A stretch of DNA of 64,000 bases. It comes from Massilia arenae. GTDB taxonomy: Bacteria; Pseudomonadota; Gammaproteobacteria; Burkholderiales; Burkholderiaceae_D. The notes under the pieces were generated by a model. The model had not been told where the DNA came from, searched no databases, and worked only from the letters and a program-made list of their open reading frames with translations. Both the position numbers and the translations under genes were made by a program. The stretch is taken from the NCBI RefSeq assembly GCF_008014745.1, contig NZ_VPFD01000007.1:62001-126000 (forward strand), written 5' to 3'. Numbering within the stretch: the first letter of the stretch is position 1; each line of letters begins with the position of its first letter. Shown here piece by piece: positions 18,211 to 26,808 of this stretch.

Positions 18211-19607
18211 AGAAATTTTCGCTAGATCAAAATTCATGGATTGTTGCATTGGTGGCTTCAGTTGCTGTTGCCGTAGTGGCGAGTTATGCGTTCAGATATT
18301 TTACAGGGGATTTCATGAACAATTCATCTGAACGCGTTGTTGCCATGTTTGAAAAAACTCGATTGGCGTGTTTTGGAAGATTCGTTATTTCCGTCCCGGA
18401 AGATACAGTCATCATTCATGGCGTGGCGCAGTTGGACGGTAATTTCAACGTTAAACGCGGTAAGGCAAAAAATATCGATGAAGTAACCTCATCCCGACTT
18501 CAAGAGGCAGAAGAGGAAAGAGAGTATCTATCTGCTTCGCAAATAAAGGATCTTCCGTTGGTTGGCGAGGTAATAGATGGCCTCCTGCCTGGTCAGAAGC
18601 TCGTTTTCGGAGCAAGAGGGTCAATCGGCTACACCATCCACTCTTACATGCCATTGGGAAGTGACCTATTTGTGTTGGAAGTAGATGACGAATTGAATGT
18701 AAAGTCTAGAGTCCAAGAAATGAACCGTTTCGCCTCGCAGTTACGATTACGTAGAAATTCTGAAATTCCAGGCGCTCCGGGATTTTGCGTTGATGGAGGG
18801 GTTGTCGATATCCAACCAGAATATGAAAACACTGCATTTGGGCTTCACTTCAAAGAGTTTCCAGATGTCCGTTTCTCGATAAGAATGCGAAAAAATCGTG
18901 ATTATTTGCAGGAAAGCAGCAGTCCCTCAGCTTTGCGCAAGAGTGCCAAGGAACGCGCTAGTGTTATTCAGCTGGCAAGCTTCTTTGCCCGCATCACGAC
19001 ACTGCGCGAAGGTCGTCGTCAACTTAATGGTTGGGAAGGCGAAGAAATCCTAACCAGAAGGCCAGAATACAAAGACGATACTGATGCACACGAATTTAGG
19101 TTCTTCAGCGTGGGTCAGCGTCACGACGCACTGCACCCGCTGTTGGATATCCGTATGGATACTGGCGTGAGGGAAAACGCTAGAGCCAGTGTCAGGCCGA
19201 GCCTTACTGACGAAGCGGCATTGGTATTGTGGGACAAGCTCCTCCCAACTATTCGTGTGCGCCAGCCAAGCGATGCCACGCCGCCAAACGCGCCTTCATC
19301 CACGGTATCGCTTGGAAGTGTGATGAAATCGGGAGACATCTGTCCTCAATCCGGTTGGTGGGAATGCCTGGAAAAACGGAAAATTGAGGGTGAGCGGCGC
19401 CGATTCTTCAAGGCAGGCGACAAGTTGTCACCTGTGTTGGCAGATGGCGGTGCGAGTTTATGGAATACGCTGATCGGTAATACACATCAAATAGCAACGG
19501 TCGAGTGGAAGTTGCTTGAATACGATCCCTCATCTGCATTCTCGGTCGATACAAAAAGTGCTGGCATTCCACAAGCTGACAATGATACGAAGGAAAACGA
19601 TGCCTAA
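18207..19607 (+). CDS. Tli4-like T6SS immunity protein with extra C-terminal domain
   Basis: Product of 466 residues with one N-terminal membrane anchor (WIVALVASVAVAVVASYAF, residues 11-29), so the bulk should face the periplasm where a phospholipase effector would act. The region from ERVVAMFEKTRLACFGRFVISVP to about residue 370 resembles Tli4-type immunity proteins (LEVDDELNVKSRVQEMN, GFCVDGGVV). After a Pro/Ser linker a Trp/Cys-containing segment follows (SGDICPQSGWWECLEK, RRFFKAGDKLSPV) that I recognise only as recurring in T6SS-linked proteins. The start overlaps the lipase stop (ATGA); the end overlaps the PAAR gene by 8 bp. AT-rich at its 5' half. Confidence 0.75.
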   Translation: MKKFSLDQNSWIVALVASVAVAVVASYAFRYFTGDFMNNSSERVVAMFEKTRLACFGRFVISVPEDTVIIHGVAQLDGNFNVKRGKAKNIDEVTSSRLQEAEEEREYLSASQIKDLPLVGEVIDGLLPGQKLVFGARGSIGYTIHSYMPLGSDLFVLEVDDELNVKSRVQEMNRFASQLRLRRNSEIPGAPGFCVDGGVVDIQPEYENTAFGLHFKEFPDVRFSIRMRKNRDYLQESSSPSALRKSAKERASVIQLASFFARITTLREGRRQLNGWEGEEILTRRPEYKDDTDAHEFRFFSVGQRHDALHPLLDIRMDTGVRENARASVRPSLTDEAALVLWDKLLPTIRVRQPSDATPPNAPSSTVSLGSVMKSGDICPQSGWWECLEKRKIEGERRRFFKAGDKLSPVLADGGASLWNTLIGNTHQIATVEWKLLEYDPSSAFSVDTKSAGIPQADNDTKENDA

Positions 19608-19860
19608 TGTAATTCGCTTGAACAACCCCACCAGTCACGGCGGGAAAGTAAGCAAGGTTGCCGCGACCCACTTCACTGTCGGAGGCGTTGGCGTGGCATG
19701 CGTCGGCGATACATGTACGTGCCCCGTACATGGTTCAGTGACTATTGTGGAAGGAGAGGAAAACCACACCATCGGCGGTCTTGCCGTCGCTTATGACGGC
19801 CACAAGACCAGTTGCGGTGCGACGCTGGTCTCAACGGTAACGAACTTCGTCCACAATTGA
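19600..19860 (+). CDS. PAAR-domain T6SS spike tip protein
   Basis: Eighty-six-residue PAAR protein that would cap the VgrG trimer and sharpen the spike. It begins MPNVIRLNNPTSHGG, followed by the glycine-rich repeat VGGVGVACVGDTCTCPVHGS and a second GLAVAYDGHKTSCGATL, with Cys and His residues suited to the metal at the PAAR apex. No toxin extension is present, so it is a plain tip. The ATG at 19600 has GGAAA six bases upstream and overlaps the immunity gene by 8 bp, supporting one transcript for the whole module. Confidence 0.9.
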   Translation: MPNVIRLNNPTSHGGKVSKVAATHFTVGGVGVACVGDTCTCPVHGSVTIVEGEENHTIGGLAVAYDGHKTSCGATLVSTVTNFVHN

Positions 19861-19917
19861 TCAGGGCCGGAGTCCGGTAACGACGTCAGATCAAACGGAA
19901 TCTTCTTTATAGCTGTT

Positions 19918-19945
19918 CAAAAAAAACCGGGCCACATGGGCCCGG
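19918..19945 (-). terminator. Rho-independent terminator of the efflux operon
   Basis: On the minus strand a stem CCGGGCCC/GGGCCCGG-type hairpin (19927-19945, loop ATGT) is followed directly by eight T residues (19919-19926). It lies 25 bp after the stop of the outer-membrane efflux gene. It lacks a T tract in the plus direction, so it is not clearly a terminator for the PAAR gene. Confidence 0.85.
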
Positions 19946-19970
19946 TCCGTATAACAGCATTTTCAGCGGC

Positions 19971-21419
19971 TTAGCGCGCCGCCACCGGCGCCCCACCTTC
20001 AGCCGGCGCCGCAGGTTCGGTCCACCCGCCACCGAGCACGCGATACAACACCACCTGATTCTGCAACCTCAGCAAATTCGCCTGCACCGACAACTGCTGC
20101 GACTGGAACAGCGAACGCTGTGCATCCAGCAGGTCGAGCTGGCTGGCCGCGCCGCTCCGGTAGCGCAGGTCGGACAGGTTGAAGCGGTCGGCTTCGGCCT
20201 CGGTCACCGCGGATTGCGCGCGCAGCTGTTCGCTGAAGGTCGCCTGGCCGGCCAGCGCGTCCGCCACTTCGCGGAACGCGGTCTGGATCGACTGCTCGTA
20301 CTGCGCCACCGCGATGTCGCGCTGGGCCCGGGCGCTGCCCAGGGTAGCGCTGTTGCGGCCATAGTCGAAGATCGGCAGGATCGCCTGCGGCGCGAAGGTC
20401 CAGCCCCAGGTGCCGCTGTCGAACAGGCCCGACAGCTCGGTGCTGGCGCTGCCGGCGGAGCCGGTCAGCGTGATGCGCGGGAAGAAGTTCGCGCGCGCCG
20501 CGCCGATGTTGGCGTTGGCCGCGATCAGCTGCTGCTCGGCCGAACGGATGTCCGGACGGTTGGCCAGCAGGTCCGACGGCAGGCCGGCCGGGATGTCCGG
20601 CAGCTCGGTCTTGGCCAGGGTGGCGCCGGCGCTGACGTCGGCCGGCAGCGGGCCGCCGACCAGCAGGGTCAGCAAATTGATGTCCTGGGCCCGCAGGCGC
20701 TGCTGCTGGGCCAGGGTGGCGCGCGCCGTCTCGACCAGCGAACGCGATTGCTGCAGTTCCAGGCGCGAGGCCACGCCGTTCTCGAAGCGCAGCTGGAACA
20801 GCTTGTCCGATTCGAGGCGGGTGTTGAGCGTGTCTTGCGTGATGCGCAGCAGCTCTTCGTCGGCCAGCAGTTGCAGCCAGGCGCTGGCCACCGACGAGAT
20901 CAGGCTGATCTGCGTGGCCTTGCGCGCCTCTTCGGTGGCCAGGTATTGCGCCAGCGCCGAGTCGGACAGGTTGCGCACGCGGCCGAACAGATCGAGCTCG
21001 AAGGACGACACCTGCAGGCCGGCCTGGTAGGTGCTGTTGATCGGTTCGTCTTCGCCCACGGTGGCGCGGTTGCCGCTCACGCCCAGGCCCACGGTCGGCA
21101 GGCGGTCGGCGCGAGTGATGCGGTATTGCGAGCGCGCCTGCTCGATATTGGCGATCGCCACGCGCAGGTCACGGTTGTTCACCAGGGCCGCGTCGATCAG
21201 CGAGCGCAGGCGCGCATCGGCAAAGAACGACTGCCAGGCGACCGTGCTTGGCGCCGCGGCCAGCACCGGGCTAGTCGACTCGCTGGCTGCCTTCGGGGTT
21301 TCCGGGAAGGCGGCAGCCACCGGGGCCGCCGGACGCTCATAGTCCGGCGCCAGCGAGATGCAGCCGGCCAGCGTCATCGCCAGCGCCAGCGGCGTCACGA
21401 GTTTGATGTGCTTGATCAT
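19971..21419 (-). CDS. Outer-membrane efflux channel lipoprotein (OprM/NodT family)
   Basis: TolC-like exit duct of a tripartite drug pump, 482 residues. A lipoprotein signal is visible (LALAMTLAGC, Cys20), followed by SLAPDYERP, typical of NodT/OprM proteins, and two coiled-coil hairpin repeats ending in QNQVVLYRVLGGGW. The ATG overlaps the RND transporter stop by 4 bp. Third gene of the MFP-RND-channel operon, with a strong terminator just downstream. Confidence 0.95.
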   Translation of the reverse strand: MIKHIKLVTPLALAMTLAGCISLAPDYERPAAPVAAAFPETPKAASESTSPVLAAAPSTVAWQSFFADARLRSLIDAALVNNRDLRVAIANIEQARSQYRITRADRLPTVGLGVSGNRATVGEDEPINSTYQAGLQVSSFELDLFGRVRNLSDSALAQYLATEEARKATQISLISSVASAWLQLLADEELLRITQDTLNTRLESDKLFQLRFENGVASRLELQQSRSLVETARATLAQQQRLRAQDINLLTLLVGGPLPADVSAGATLAKTELPDIPAGLPSDLLANRPDIRSAEQQLIAANANIGAARANFFPRITLTGSAGSASTELSGLFDSGTWGWTFAPQAILPIFDYGRNSATLGSARAQRDIAVAQYEQSIQTAFREVADALAGQATFSEQLRAQSAVTEAEADRFNLSDLRYRSGAASQLDLLDAQRSLFQSQQLSVQANLLRLQNQVVLYRVLGGGWTEPAAPAEGGAPVAAR

Positions 21420-24400
21420 GGTTTGCTTCCTTCTTCTACGTGCTTCTGGTGTTGAGTCGCGTACATCTTACTCTGGCGCTCGCTGCCCTTGAAGAGCGTG
21501 CGGATCACCACGAAGAAGACCGGCACGAAGATCACGCCCAGCACGGTCGCGGCAATCATGCCGCCCATCACGCCGGTACCGATGGCGCGCTGCGATGCCG
21601 AGCCGGCGCCGCCCGCGATCACCAGCGGCAGCACGCCGAGGATGAAGGCCAGCGAGGTCATGATGATCGGACGGAAGCGCAGGTGGGCCGCTTCCAGCGC
21701 CGCTTCGTACGGCGACTTGCCCTCGGCCTGCAGGTCCTTGGCGAATTCGACGATCAGAATCGCATTCTTCGCCGCCAGGCCGATGATGGTAATCAGGCCC
21801 ACCTTGAAGTAGACATCGTTCGGCAAGCCGCGCATATTGGCCGCGATCAGCGAGCCGAGCACGCCCAGCGGCACCACCAGCATCACGGACACCGGGATGG
21901 TCCAGCTTTCATACAGCGCGGCCAGGGCCAGGAACACCGCCAGCAGCGAGAAGGCGATCAGGATGCCCGCGGTCGAGCCGGACAGGATCTCTTCGCGCGA
22001 CTGGCCGGTCCATTCGAAGGTAAAGCCGGCCGGCAGCTGGCCCGCCAGGCGCGCCATCTCGTCCAGCGCGTCGCCGCTCGAGTAGCCCGGCGCAGGTTCG
22101 CCGGTGAGCTTCATCGCCGGATAGCCGTTGTAGCGGTTGGTCTGCATCGGGCCGGTGGTCCATTCGGTGCTAGCGAACGACGACAGCGGCACCGGTTCGC
22201 CCTGGGCATTCAGGGCATTGATGCGCAGCAGGTCGTCCGGCTGCATGCGCTGTGGCGCATCGGCCTGCACGATCACGCGCTGCAGGCGGCCGGCGTTCGG
22301 GAAGTCGTTCACATACGACGAGCCCAGCGAGGTCGACAGTGCCGCATTGATCGCGCCGAAAGTCACGCCCAGGGCTTGCGCCTTGTCCCGGTCGATGTTC
22401 AGCTTGAGCTGCGGCGCGTCTTCCAGCCCTTCCGGACGCATGCCGGTCAGGATCTTGCTCTGCGACGCCATGCCCAGCATCTGGTTGCGCGCTGCCAGCA
22501 GGGCCGCGTGGCCGTTGCCGCCACGATCCTGCAGGCGGAACGAGAAGCCGGTGCCGGTGCCCAGTTCGGGGATCGGCGGCGGGCTCACCACGAAGATGAA
22601 GGAGTCGCGCACCGCGCCCATGTGGCCGGTAATGCGGCCGGCGAACGATTGCGCGTCCTGGCCGTCGCCCTTGCGGTCGTCCCATGGCTTCATCGGGATG
22701 AACGCCAGGCCCATGTTCTGGCCCTGGCCCGAGAACGAGAAGCCGGTCACGGCCACGATGTTGGCGGTCTCGGGCTGCTTCATCACGAACTCTTCCAGCG
22801 AACGCAGCACGGTGCCGGTACGCTCGGCAGTGGCGCCCGGCGGCAGCTGGATGTTGGCGATCACGTAACCCTGGTCTTCGTTCGGCAGGAAGGCGTTTGG
22901 CATGCGGGTAAACATCAGGGCGACCACGGCCACCAGCACCGCGAACACCACCATCCAGCGTCCGGCGCGCTTGAGGATGGCGCCGACGAAGCCCTCATAT
23001 TTCTTGGCGCCAGTGGTGAACTTGCGGTTGAACCAGCCGAAGAAACCCTTCTTTTCGTGGTTGTGGCCGGCTTCGATGGGCTTGAGCAGGTGGGCGCACA
23101 GCGCCGGGGTCAGGGTCAGCGCCAGGAAGGCGGAGAAGCCGATCGAGGTCACCATCACCACCGAGAACTGGCGGTAGATGTTGCCGACCGCGCCGGCGAA
23201 GAAGGCCAGCGGCACGAACACGGCGATCAGCACCACGGTCACGCCGATGATGGCGCCCGAGATCTGGCCCATCGCCTTGCGGGTCGCTTCCAGCGGCGGC
23301 AAGCCTTCCTCGCTCATGATGCGCTCGACGTTCTCCACCACGATGATGGCATCGTCGACCACGATACCGATCACCAGCACCATGCCGAACATGGTCAGCA
23401 CGTTGATCGAGAAGCCCAGCGCCAGCAGGCAGGCGAACGAGCCCAGCAGTGCAATCGGCACCACTATGGTCGGGATCAGGGTGTAGCGGATGTTCTGCAG
23501 GAACAGGTACATCACCAGGAACACCAGCACAATCGCTTCGATCAGGGTGTGCACCACTTGTTCGATCGAGATATCGATGAAGGTGGTCGAGTCGTAAGGA
23601 ATCGAGTACTTCATGCCTTTCGGGAAGAACTTCTGCAGTTCCGCCATGCGCTCCTTGATCAGCTCGGCGGTCTGCAGGGCGTTGCCCGACGGCGCCAGCT
23701 GCACGCCGATGCCGGCCGACGGATTGCCGTTCAGGCGCGCCGTGGTGGCATAGGCCTGGCCGCCGAGTTCGATGCGCGCTACGTCCTTCAAGCGCACGGT
23801 CGAGCCGTCCGGATTCGCGCGCAGCACGATGTTGCCGAACTGTTCGACGTTCGACAGCTGGCCGGTGACGACCACGGTGGCGCTGATCTGCTGGCCCTTG
23901 GCGACCGGCAGGTCGCCGATGGTGCCCGAGGCAACCTGGGCGTTCTGCTGCGAGATCGCGGCGGTGACGTCGGCCGGCGACAGGTTCAGGCCGACCAGCT
24001 TGGTCGGGTCGATCCAGATGCGCATGGCCTTCTCGGTGCCGAACAGCTGGGCCTGGCCAACGCCGGTGATGCGCTGGATTTCCGGCAGCACGTTGCGCGA
24101 GGCGTAGTCGCCCAGCTCGATACTGGTGATATTCGGGTCATCCGACGACAGGATCGTAAACAGCAGGAAGTTCGAGCGCGCCTGGTCTACGCGCACGCCT
24201 TGCTGCGTGACCGCCGGCGGCAGGCGCGGGGTGGCGCGTGACAGGCGGTTCTGGACGTCGACTTGCGCCAGGTTCGGGTCGGTGCCGGTCTCGAACGAGA
24301 CGGTGATCGAGCCAGTCCCATTGGCCTGGCTGGTCGATTCCATGTAAATCATGCCCTGGGCGCCGTTCATCTCGCGTTCGATGATCGAGATGACGGAGTC

Positions 24401-24574
24401 TTCAAGCGTCTGCGCCGATGCGCCTGGATAGGCGACGTTGATGACGATCGAGGGTGGCGCGACGGTCGGGTATTGCGCGATCGGCAGCTGCTTGATGGCA
24501 ACGCCACCGAGCACCATGATGAATAGCGCGATCACCCATGCAAAAATCGGGCGGTCAATAAAAAAACGTGCCAT
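21416..24574 (-). CDS. Hydrophobe/amphiphile efflux RND transporter permease (AcrB/MexB type)
   Basis: Inner-membrane proton-driven drug exporter, 1052 residues, the normal HAE-1 length. It begins MARFFIDRPIFAWVIALFIM and has twelve predicted helices and two large periplasmic loops. The proton-relay Asp pair is visible in GIVVDDAIIVVENVERI (about residues 405-420). The C-terminal repeat carries the matching helix bundle (GLITIIGLAAKNAILIVEFA). It follows the adaptor gene by 22 bp and overlaps the channel gene by 4 bp. Substrates cannot be assigned beyond the multidrug class. Confidence 0.96.
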   Translation of the reverse strand: MARFFIDRPIFAWVIALFIMVLGGVAIKQLPIAQYPTVAPPSIVINVAYPGASAQTLEDSVISIIEREMNGAQGMIYMESTSQANGTGSITVSFETGTDPNLAQVDVQNRLSRATPRLPPAVTQQGVRVDQARSNFLLFTILSSDDPNITSIELGDYASRNVLPEIQRITGVGQAQLFGTEKAMRIWIDPTKLVGLNLSPADVTAAISQQNAQVASGTIGDLPVAKGQQISATVVVTGQLSNVEQFGNIVLRANPDGSTVRLKDVARIELGGQAYATTARLNGNPSAGIGVQLAPSGNALQTAELIKERMAELQKFFPKGMKYSIPYDSTTFIDISIEQVVHTLIEAIVLVFLVMYLFLQNIRYTLIPTIVVPIALLGSFACLLALGFSINVLTMFGMVLVIGIVVDDAIIVVENVERIMSEEGLPPLEATRKAMGQISGAIIGVTVVLIAVFVPLAFFAGAVGNIYRQFSVVMVTSIGFSAFLALTLTPALCAHLLKPIEAGHNHEKKGFFGWFNRKFTTGAKKYEGFVGAILKRAGRWMVVFAVLVAVVALMFTRMPNAFLPNEDQGYVIANIQLPPGATAERTGTVLRSLEEFVMKQPETANIVAVTGFSFSGQGQNMGLAFIPMKPWDDRKGDGQDAQSFAGRITGHMGAVRDSFIFVVSPPPIPELGTGTGFSFRLQDRGGNGHAALLAARNQMLGMASQSKILTGMRPEGLEDAPQLKLNIDRDKAQALGVTFGAINAALSTSLGSSYVNDFPNAGRLQRVIVQADAPQRMQPDDLLRINALNAQGEPVPLSSFASTEWTTGPMQTNRYNGYPAMKLTGEPAPGYSSGDALDEMARLAGQLPAGFTFEWTGQSREEILSGSTAGILIAFSLLAVFLALAALYESWTIPVSVMLVVPLGVLGSLIAANMRGLPNDVYFKVGLITIIGLAAKNAILIVEFAKDLQAEGKSPYEAALEAAHLRFRPIIMTSLAFILGVLPLVIAGGAGSASQRAIGTGVMGGMIAATVLGVIFVPVFFVVIRTLFKGSERQSKMYATQHQKHVEEGSKP

Positions 24575-24596
24575 TGGAAAGTCCTATTCCTTGTTC

Positions 24597-25826
24597 TTAT
24601 CGGCTACTGTCGGCCGGTGTGCTCGCGCCCGCCTGGGCCGGCGCCGGGGCCTGCTGGGCGCCTGCCGGCGTCCACTGCACTGGCTTGACCGCGGTGCCCG
24701 GTGGCATCATCTGCAGCTTCTGGAAGCCGTCGACCATCACTTTTTCGCCTTCCTTCAGGCCGCTGGTGACGACCCAGCTCGCGTCCTGCTGCGAAGCGAT
24801 CTTGACCTGGCGCGGAACCGGCTTGTTGTCGGCGCCGATGACGGTCACGGTGTCGCCGTTCTGGCCGCCGCGGGTGACTGCCTGCTGGGGAATCAGGATA
24901 CCGTTCGGCAGCGAAGCCTGCGCCACGCGCACGCGCACGTACTGGCCTGGCAGCAGGGCATTGTTCTTGTTGTCCACGGTGGCGCGCAGCGTGATCTGAC
25001 CGGTGCCCTGGTCGACCGTCACGTCCGAGAACAGCAGGCGGCCGCGGGTCGGCAGCTCGGTGCCGTCTTCCAGCAGCACGGTCACCGGCACGTTGTCGGC
25101 GCCACCGCCTTGCTTCTTCAGGCGCTGCAGCTCGGTCGCCGACTGGGTAATATTCAGGTACATGCTGTCGGTCTGCTGGATCAGCGCCAGCTCGGTCGAC
25201 TGGGTCGCCGACACCAGCGCGCCTTCGGTCACCAGTGCACGGCCGATACGGCCCGAGATGGGGGCGTTTACATTGGTGTAACCAACATTGATCTGCGCAA
25301 CTTTCAACTGGGCCTGGGCGGCAGCGACTTCGGCTTCACCCTGCTTTTGGGCGGCGACGGCGTTGTCGAATTCCTGTTTACTGACAGCGTTGGCCTCAAC
25401 CAGCGGCTTGTAGCGCTCGGCAATGGCGCGCGACGCGACCAGGTTGGCTTGGGCGCGCGCGACGTCGGCGCGGGCTGCGGCGAGCTGGGCCTGGTAAGGC
25501 GCCGGATCGATGGTGAACAGCGATTGACCCTGCTTGACGATGCTGCCCTCCGTGAAAGAGCGCTTGAGCACCACGCCGTCGACGCGGGCACGGACCTGGG
25601 CGGTGCGGATCGGTTCCACGCGCGCCGGCAATTCGCTCTGCAGCGCGACGGTCTGGAAGGCAGCGGTGACGACGCCGACTTCGGGCGCCGGCATCTGCTG
25701 GCCGGCGGGGGCGCCGGCCTTGGCCGATTCGTCTTTCTTGCCGCAGGCGGACAGCAGGACCACCGCAGCCATGGTGGCCGCCGCGACCCGGGTGAGGGAC
25801 ATGGATGAGGAGTTGGCAGAGCGCAT
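24597..25826 (-). CDS. RND efflux periplasmic adaptor (AcrA/MexA type)
   Basis: Membrane-fusion lipoprotein linking the RND pump to the outer-membrane channel, 409 residues. The lipobox is VVLLSAC (Cys28). It carries a biotinyl-lipoyl half (VRARVDGVVLKRSFTEGSIVKQG), an alpha hairpin (ADVARAQANLVASRA to AQAQLKVAQ), and the second lipoyl half (NAPISGRIGRALVTEG). ATG 25826; an internal ATG at 25802 is possible. First gene of the operon, transcribed away from the TetR regulator. Confidence 0.95.
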   Translation of the reverse strand: MRSANSSSMSLTRVAAATMAAVVLLSACGKKDESAKAGAPAGQQMPAPEVGVVTAAFQTVALQSELPARVEPIRTAQVRARVDGVVLKRSFTEGSIVKQGQSLFTIDPAPYQAQLAAARADVARAQANLVASRAIAERYKPLVEANAVSKQEFDNAVAAQKQGEAEVAAAQAQLKVAQINVGYTNVNAPISGRIGRALVTEGALVSATQSTELALIQQTDSMYLNITQSATELQRLKKQGGGADNVPVTVLLEDGTELPTRGRLLFSDVTVDQGTGQITLRATVDNKNNALLPGQYVRVRVAQASLPNGILIPQQAVTRGGQNGDTVTVIGADNKPVPRQVKIASQQDASWVVTSGLKEGEKVMVDGFQKLQMMPPGTAVKPVQWTPAGAQQAPAPAQAGASTPADSSR

Positions 25827-25925
25827 TACGTGTGCATCCTTCTAGTTAGTAATTCGCGCCGATGTCACACCCCGGTCAACATATGCATGGGATGAGAGAT
25901 CAACACTGGCTTTTGCAAATAATTT

Positions 25926-25949
25926 TATATACTATCACGACTGTATGTA
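25926..25949. promoter_or_regulatory. AcrR-type TetR operator in the divergent promoter region
   Basis: Inverted repeat TATATAC-N10-GTATGTA, 24 bp, between the adaptor gene and the TetR gene. It has the same arm length and spacing as the E. coli AcrR operator (TACATAC-N10-GTATGTA), with 13 of 14 arm bases matching. It lies 44 bp before the regulator start and 100 bp before the pump operon, where one bound dimer could repress both directions. Confidence 0.75.
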
Positions 25950-25992
25950 AAATGTTTTAAGCACCTATTAATTTGAGGGTTACCCAAAAGAA

Positions 25993-26610
25993 ATGGTTCG
26001 CAGGACGAAGGAAGAAGCAGCGGCGACCCGCGACAGCATTCTTGATGCAGCAGAAATCTTGTTCGCTAAACAGGGTGTTTCGCGAACGACATTACAGCAT
26101 ATCGCGACCGCCGCGGGTGTAACACGCGGCGCGATTTATTGGCATTTTGTCGACAAGGGTGCGCTGTTCAGCGCGATGATGGACCGCGCCACGATGCCGA
26201 TGGACACCGCCATCCAGCAGCTGGGCGAGCGCCAGGTGGCCGACCCGCTGCAGCGCTTGCGCGACGAGCTGATGGCGGTGCTGCACATCGTGGTCAACGA
26301 CGAGAAGGCGCACCGGGTGTTCGAGATCGCCACCCTCAAGACGGAGTTCACCGAAGACGTGGACTCGGCCCGCGTGCGCAAGCGCGAAGCGGTGGCCGAG
26401 TGGCGCGCGCGCATGGAAGCGCAACTGGCCGAGGCGCGCGCCAACGGCCAGCTGCCGGCCAGCGTCGATCCGCACAACGCCGCGACCTGCATGTGGGTGA
26501 TGCTCGACGGGCTGCTGCGCAACTGGCTGTTCGACCTGGAATCGTTCGACCTGATGGCGCTGGGAGGGGAGGTGATCGATACTTTCCTGGCGGGGTTGAA
26601 GGCGCGGTGA
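25993..26610 (+). CDS. TetR/AcrR family transcriptional repressor of the efflux operon
   Basis: Cytosolic repressor of 205 residues. The N-terminal helix-turn-helix (TRDSILDAAEILFAKQGVSR to GVTRGAIYWHFVDKGAL) closely follows AcrR/TtgR/MtrR. The C-terminal ligand domain ends DLMALGGEVIDTFLAGLKAR. It is divergent from the RND operon with the operator between them, so it should repress the pump until a substrate binds. ATG at 25993. Confidence 0.93.
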   Translation: MVRRTKEEAAATRDSILDAAEILFAKQGVSRTTLQHIATAAGVTRGAIYWHFVDKGALFSAMMDRATMPMDTAIQQLGERQVADPLQRLRDELMAVLHIVVNDEKAHRVFEIATLKTEFTEDVDSARVRKREAVAEWRARMEAQLAEARANGQLPASVDPHNAATCMWVMLDGLLRNWLFDLESFDLMALGGEVIDTFLAGLKAR

Positions 26611-26658
26611 GACGGACATTCGTCCAGCAGATTCCACCTTCTACGTTGGCCTAAAAAC

Positions 26659-26685
26659 GTCTTTTTTGCCACTGGCAAAAAAGAC
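26659..26685. repeat. Perfect 27-bp inverted repeat downstream of the TetR gene
   Basis: Two 12-base arms, GTCTTTTTTGCC and GGCAAAAAAGAC, flank ACT. The T run precedes and the A run follows the short GC core on both strands, so it does not have terminator geometry. It directly abuts the REP-like unit at 26684 and may belong to that element. Confidence 0.6.
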
Positions 26686-26784
26686 TCCCCGCGAAGGCGG
26701 GGACCCAAGTTCTCTCGCACCTCCACCTATATTGAATCCAGTGGTCGGCGCATGACTTGGGTCCCGCCTGCGCGGGGACGACGT
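26684..26784 (+). repeat. REP-like inverted pair between TetR and tal
   Basis: Left unit ACTCCCCGCGAAGGCGGGGA plus CCCAAGTT (26684-26711) and right unit ACTTGGGTCCCGCCTGCGC plus GGGGACGACG (26754-26784) face each other with about 42 bp between. Same family as 1755-1840, with GGGG/CCCC stems in place of GGGAA. Confidence 0.8.
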
Positions 26785-26808
26785 GTATGGGCGGTGCGTT
26801 TGTGACGA

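Noticed and set aside
21440..24241. A 933-codon open frame opposite the RND transporter
   Set aside because: Antisense frame produced by high GC and codon bias; no family features, low-complexity His/Arg/Gln composition.
26659..26685. Perfect inverted repeat as a bidirectional terminator
   Set aside because: T runs lie before and A runs after the stem on both strands, the opposite of terminator geometry; listed only as a repeat.
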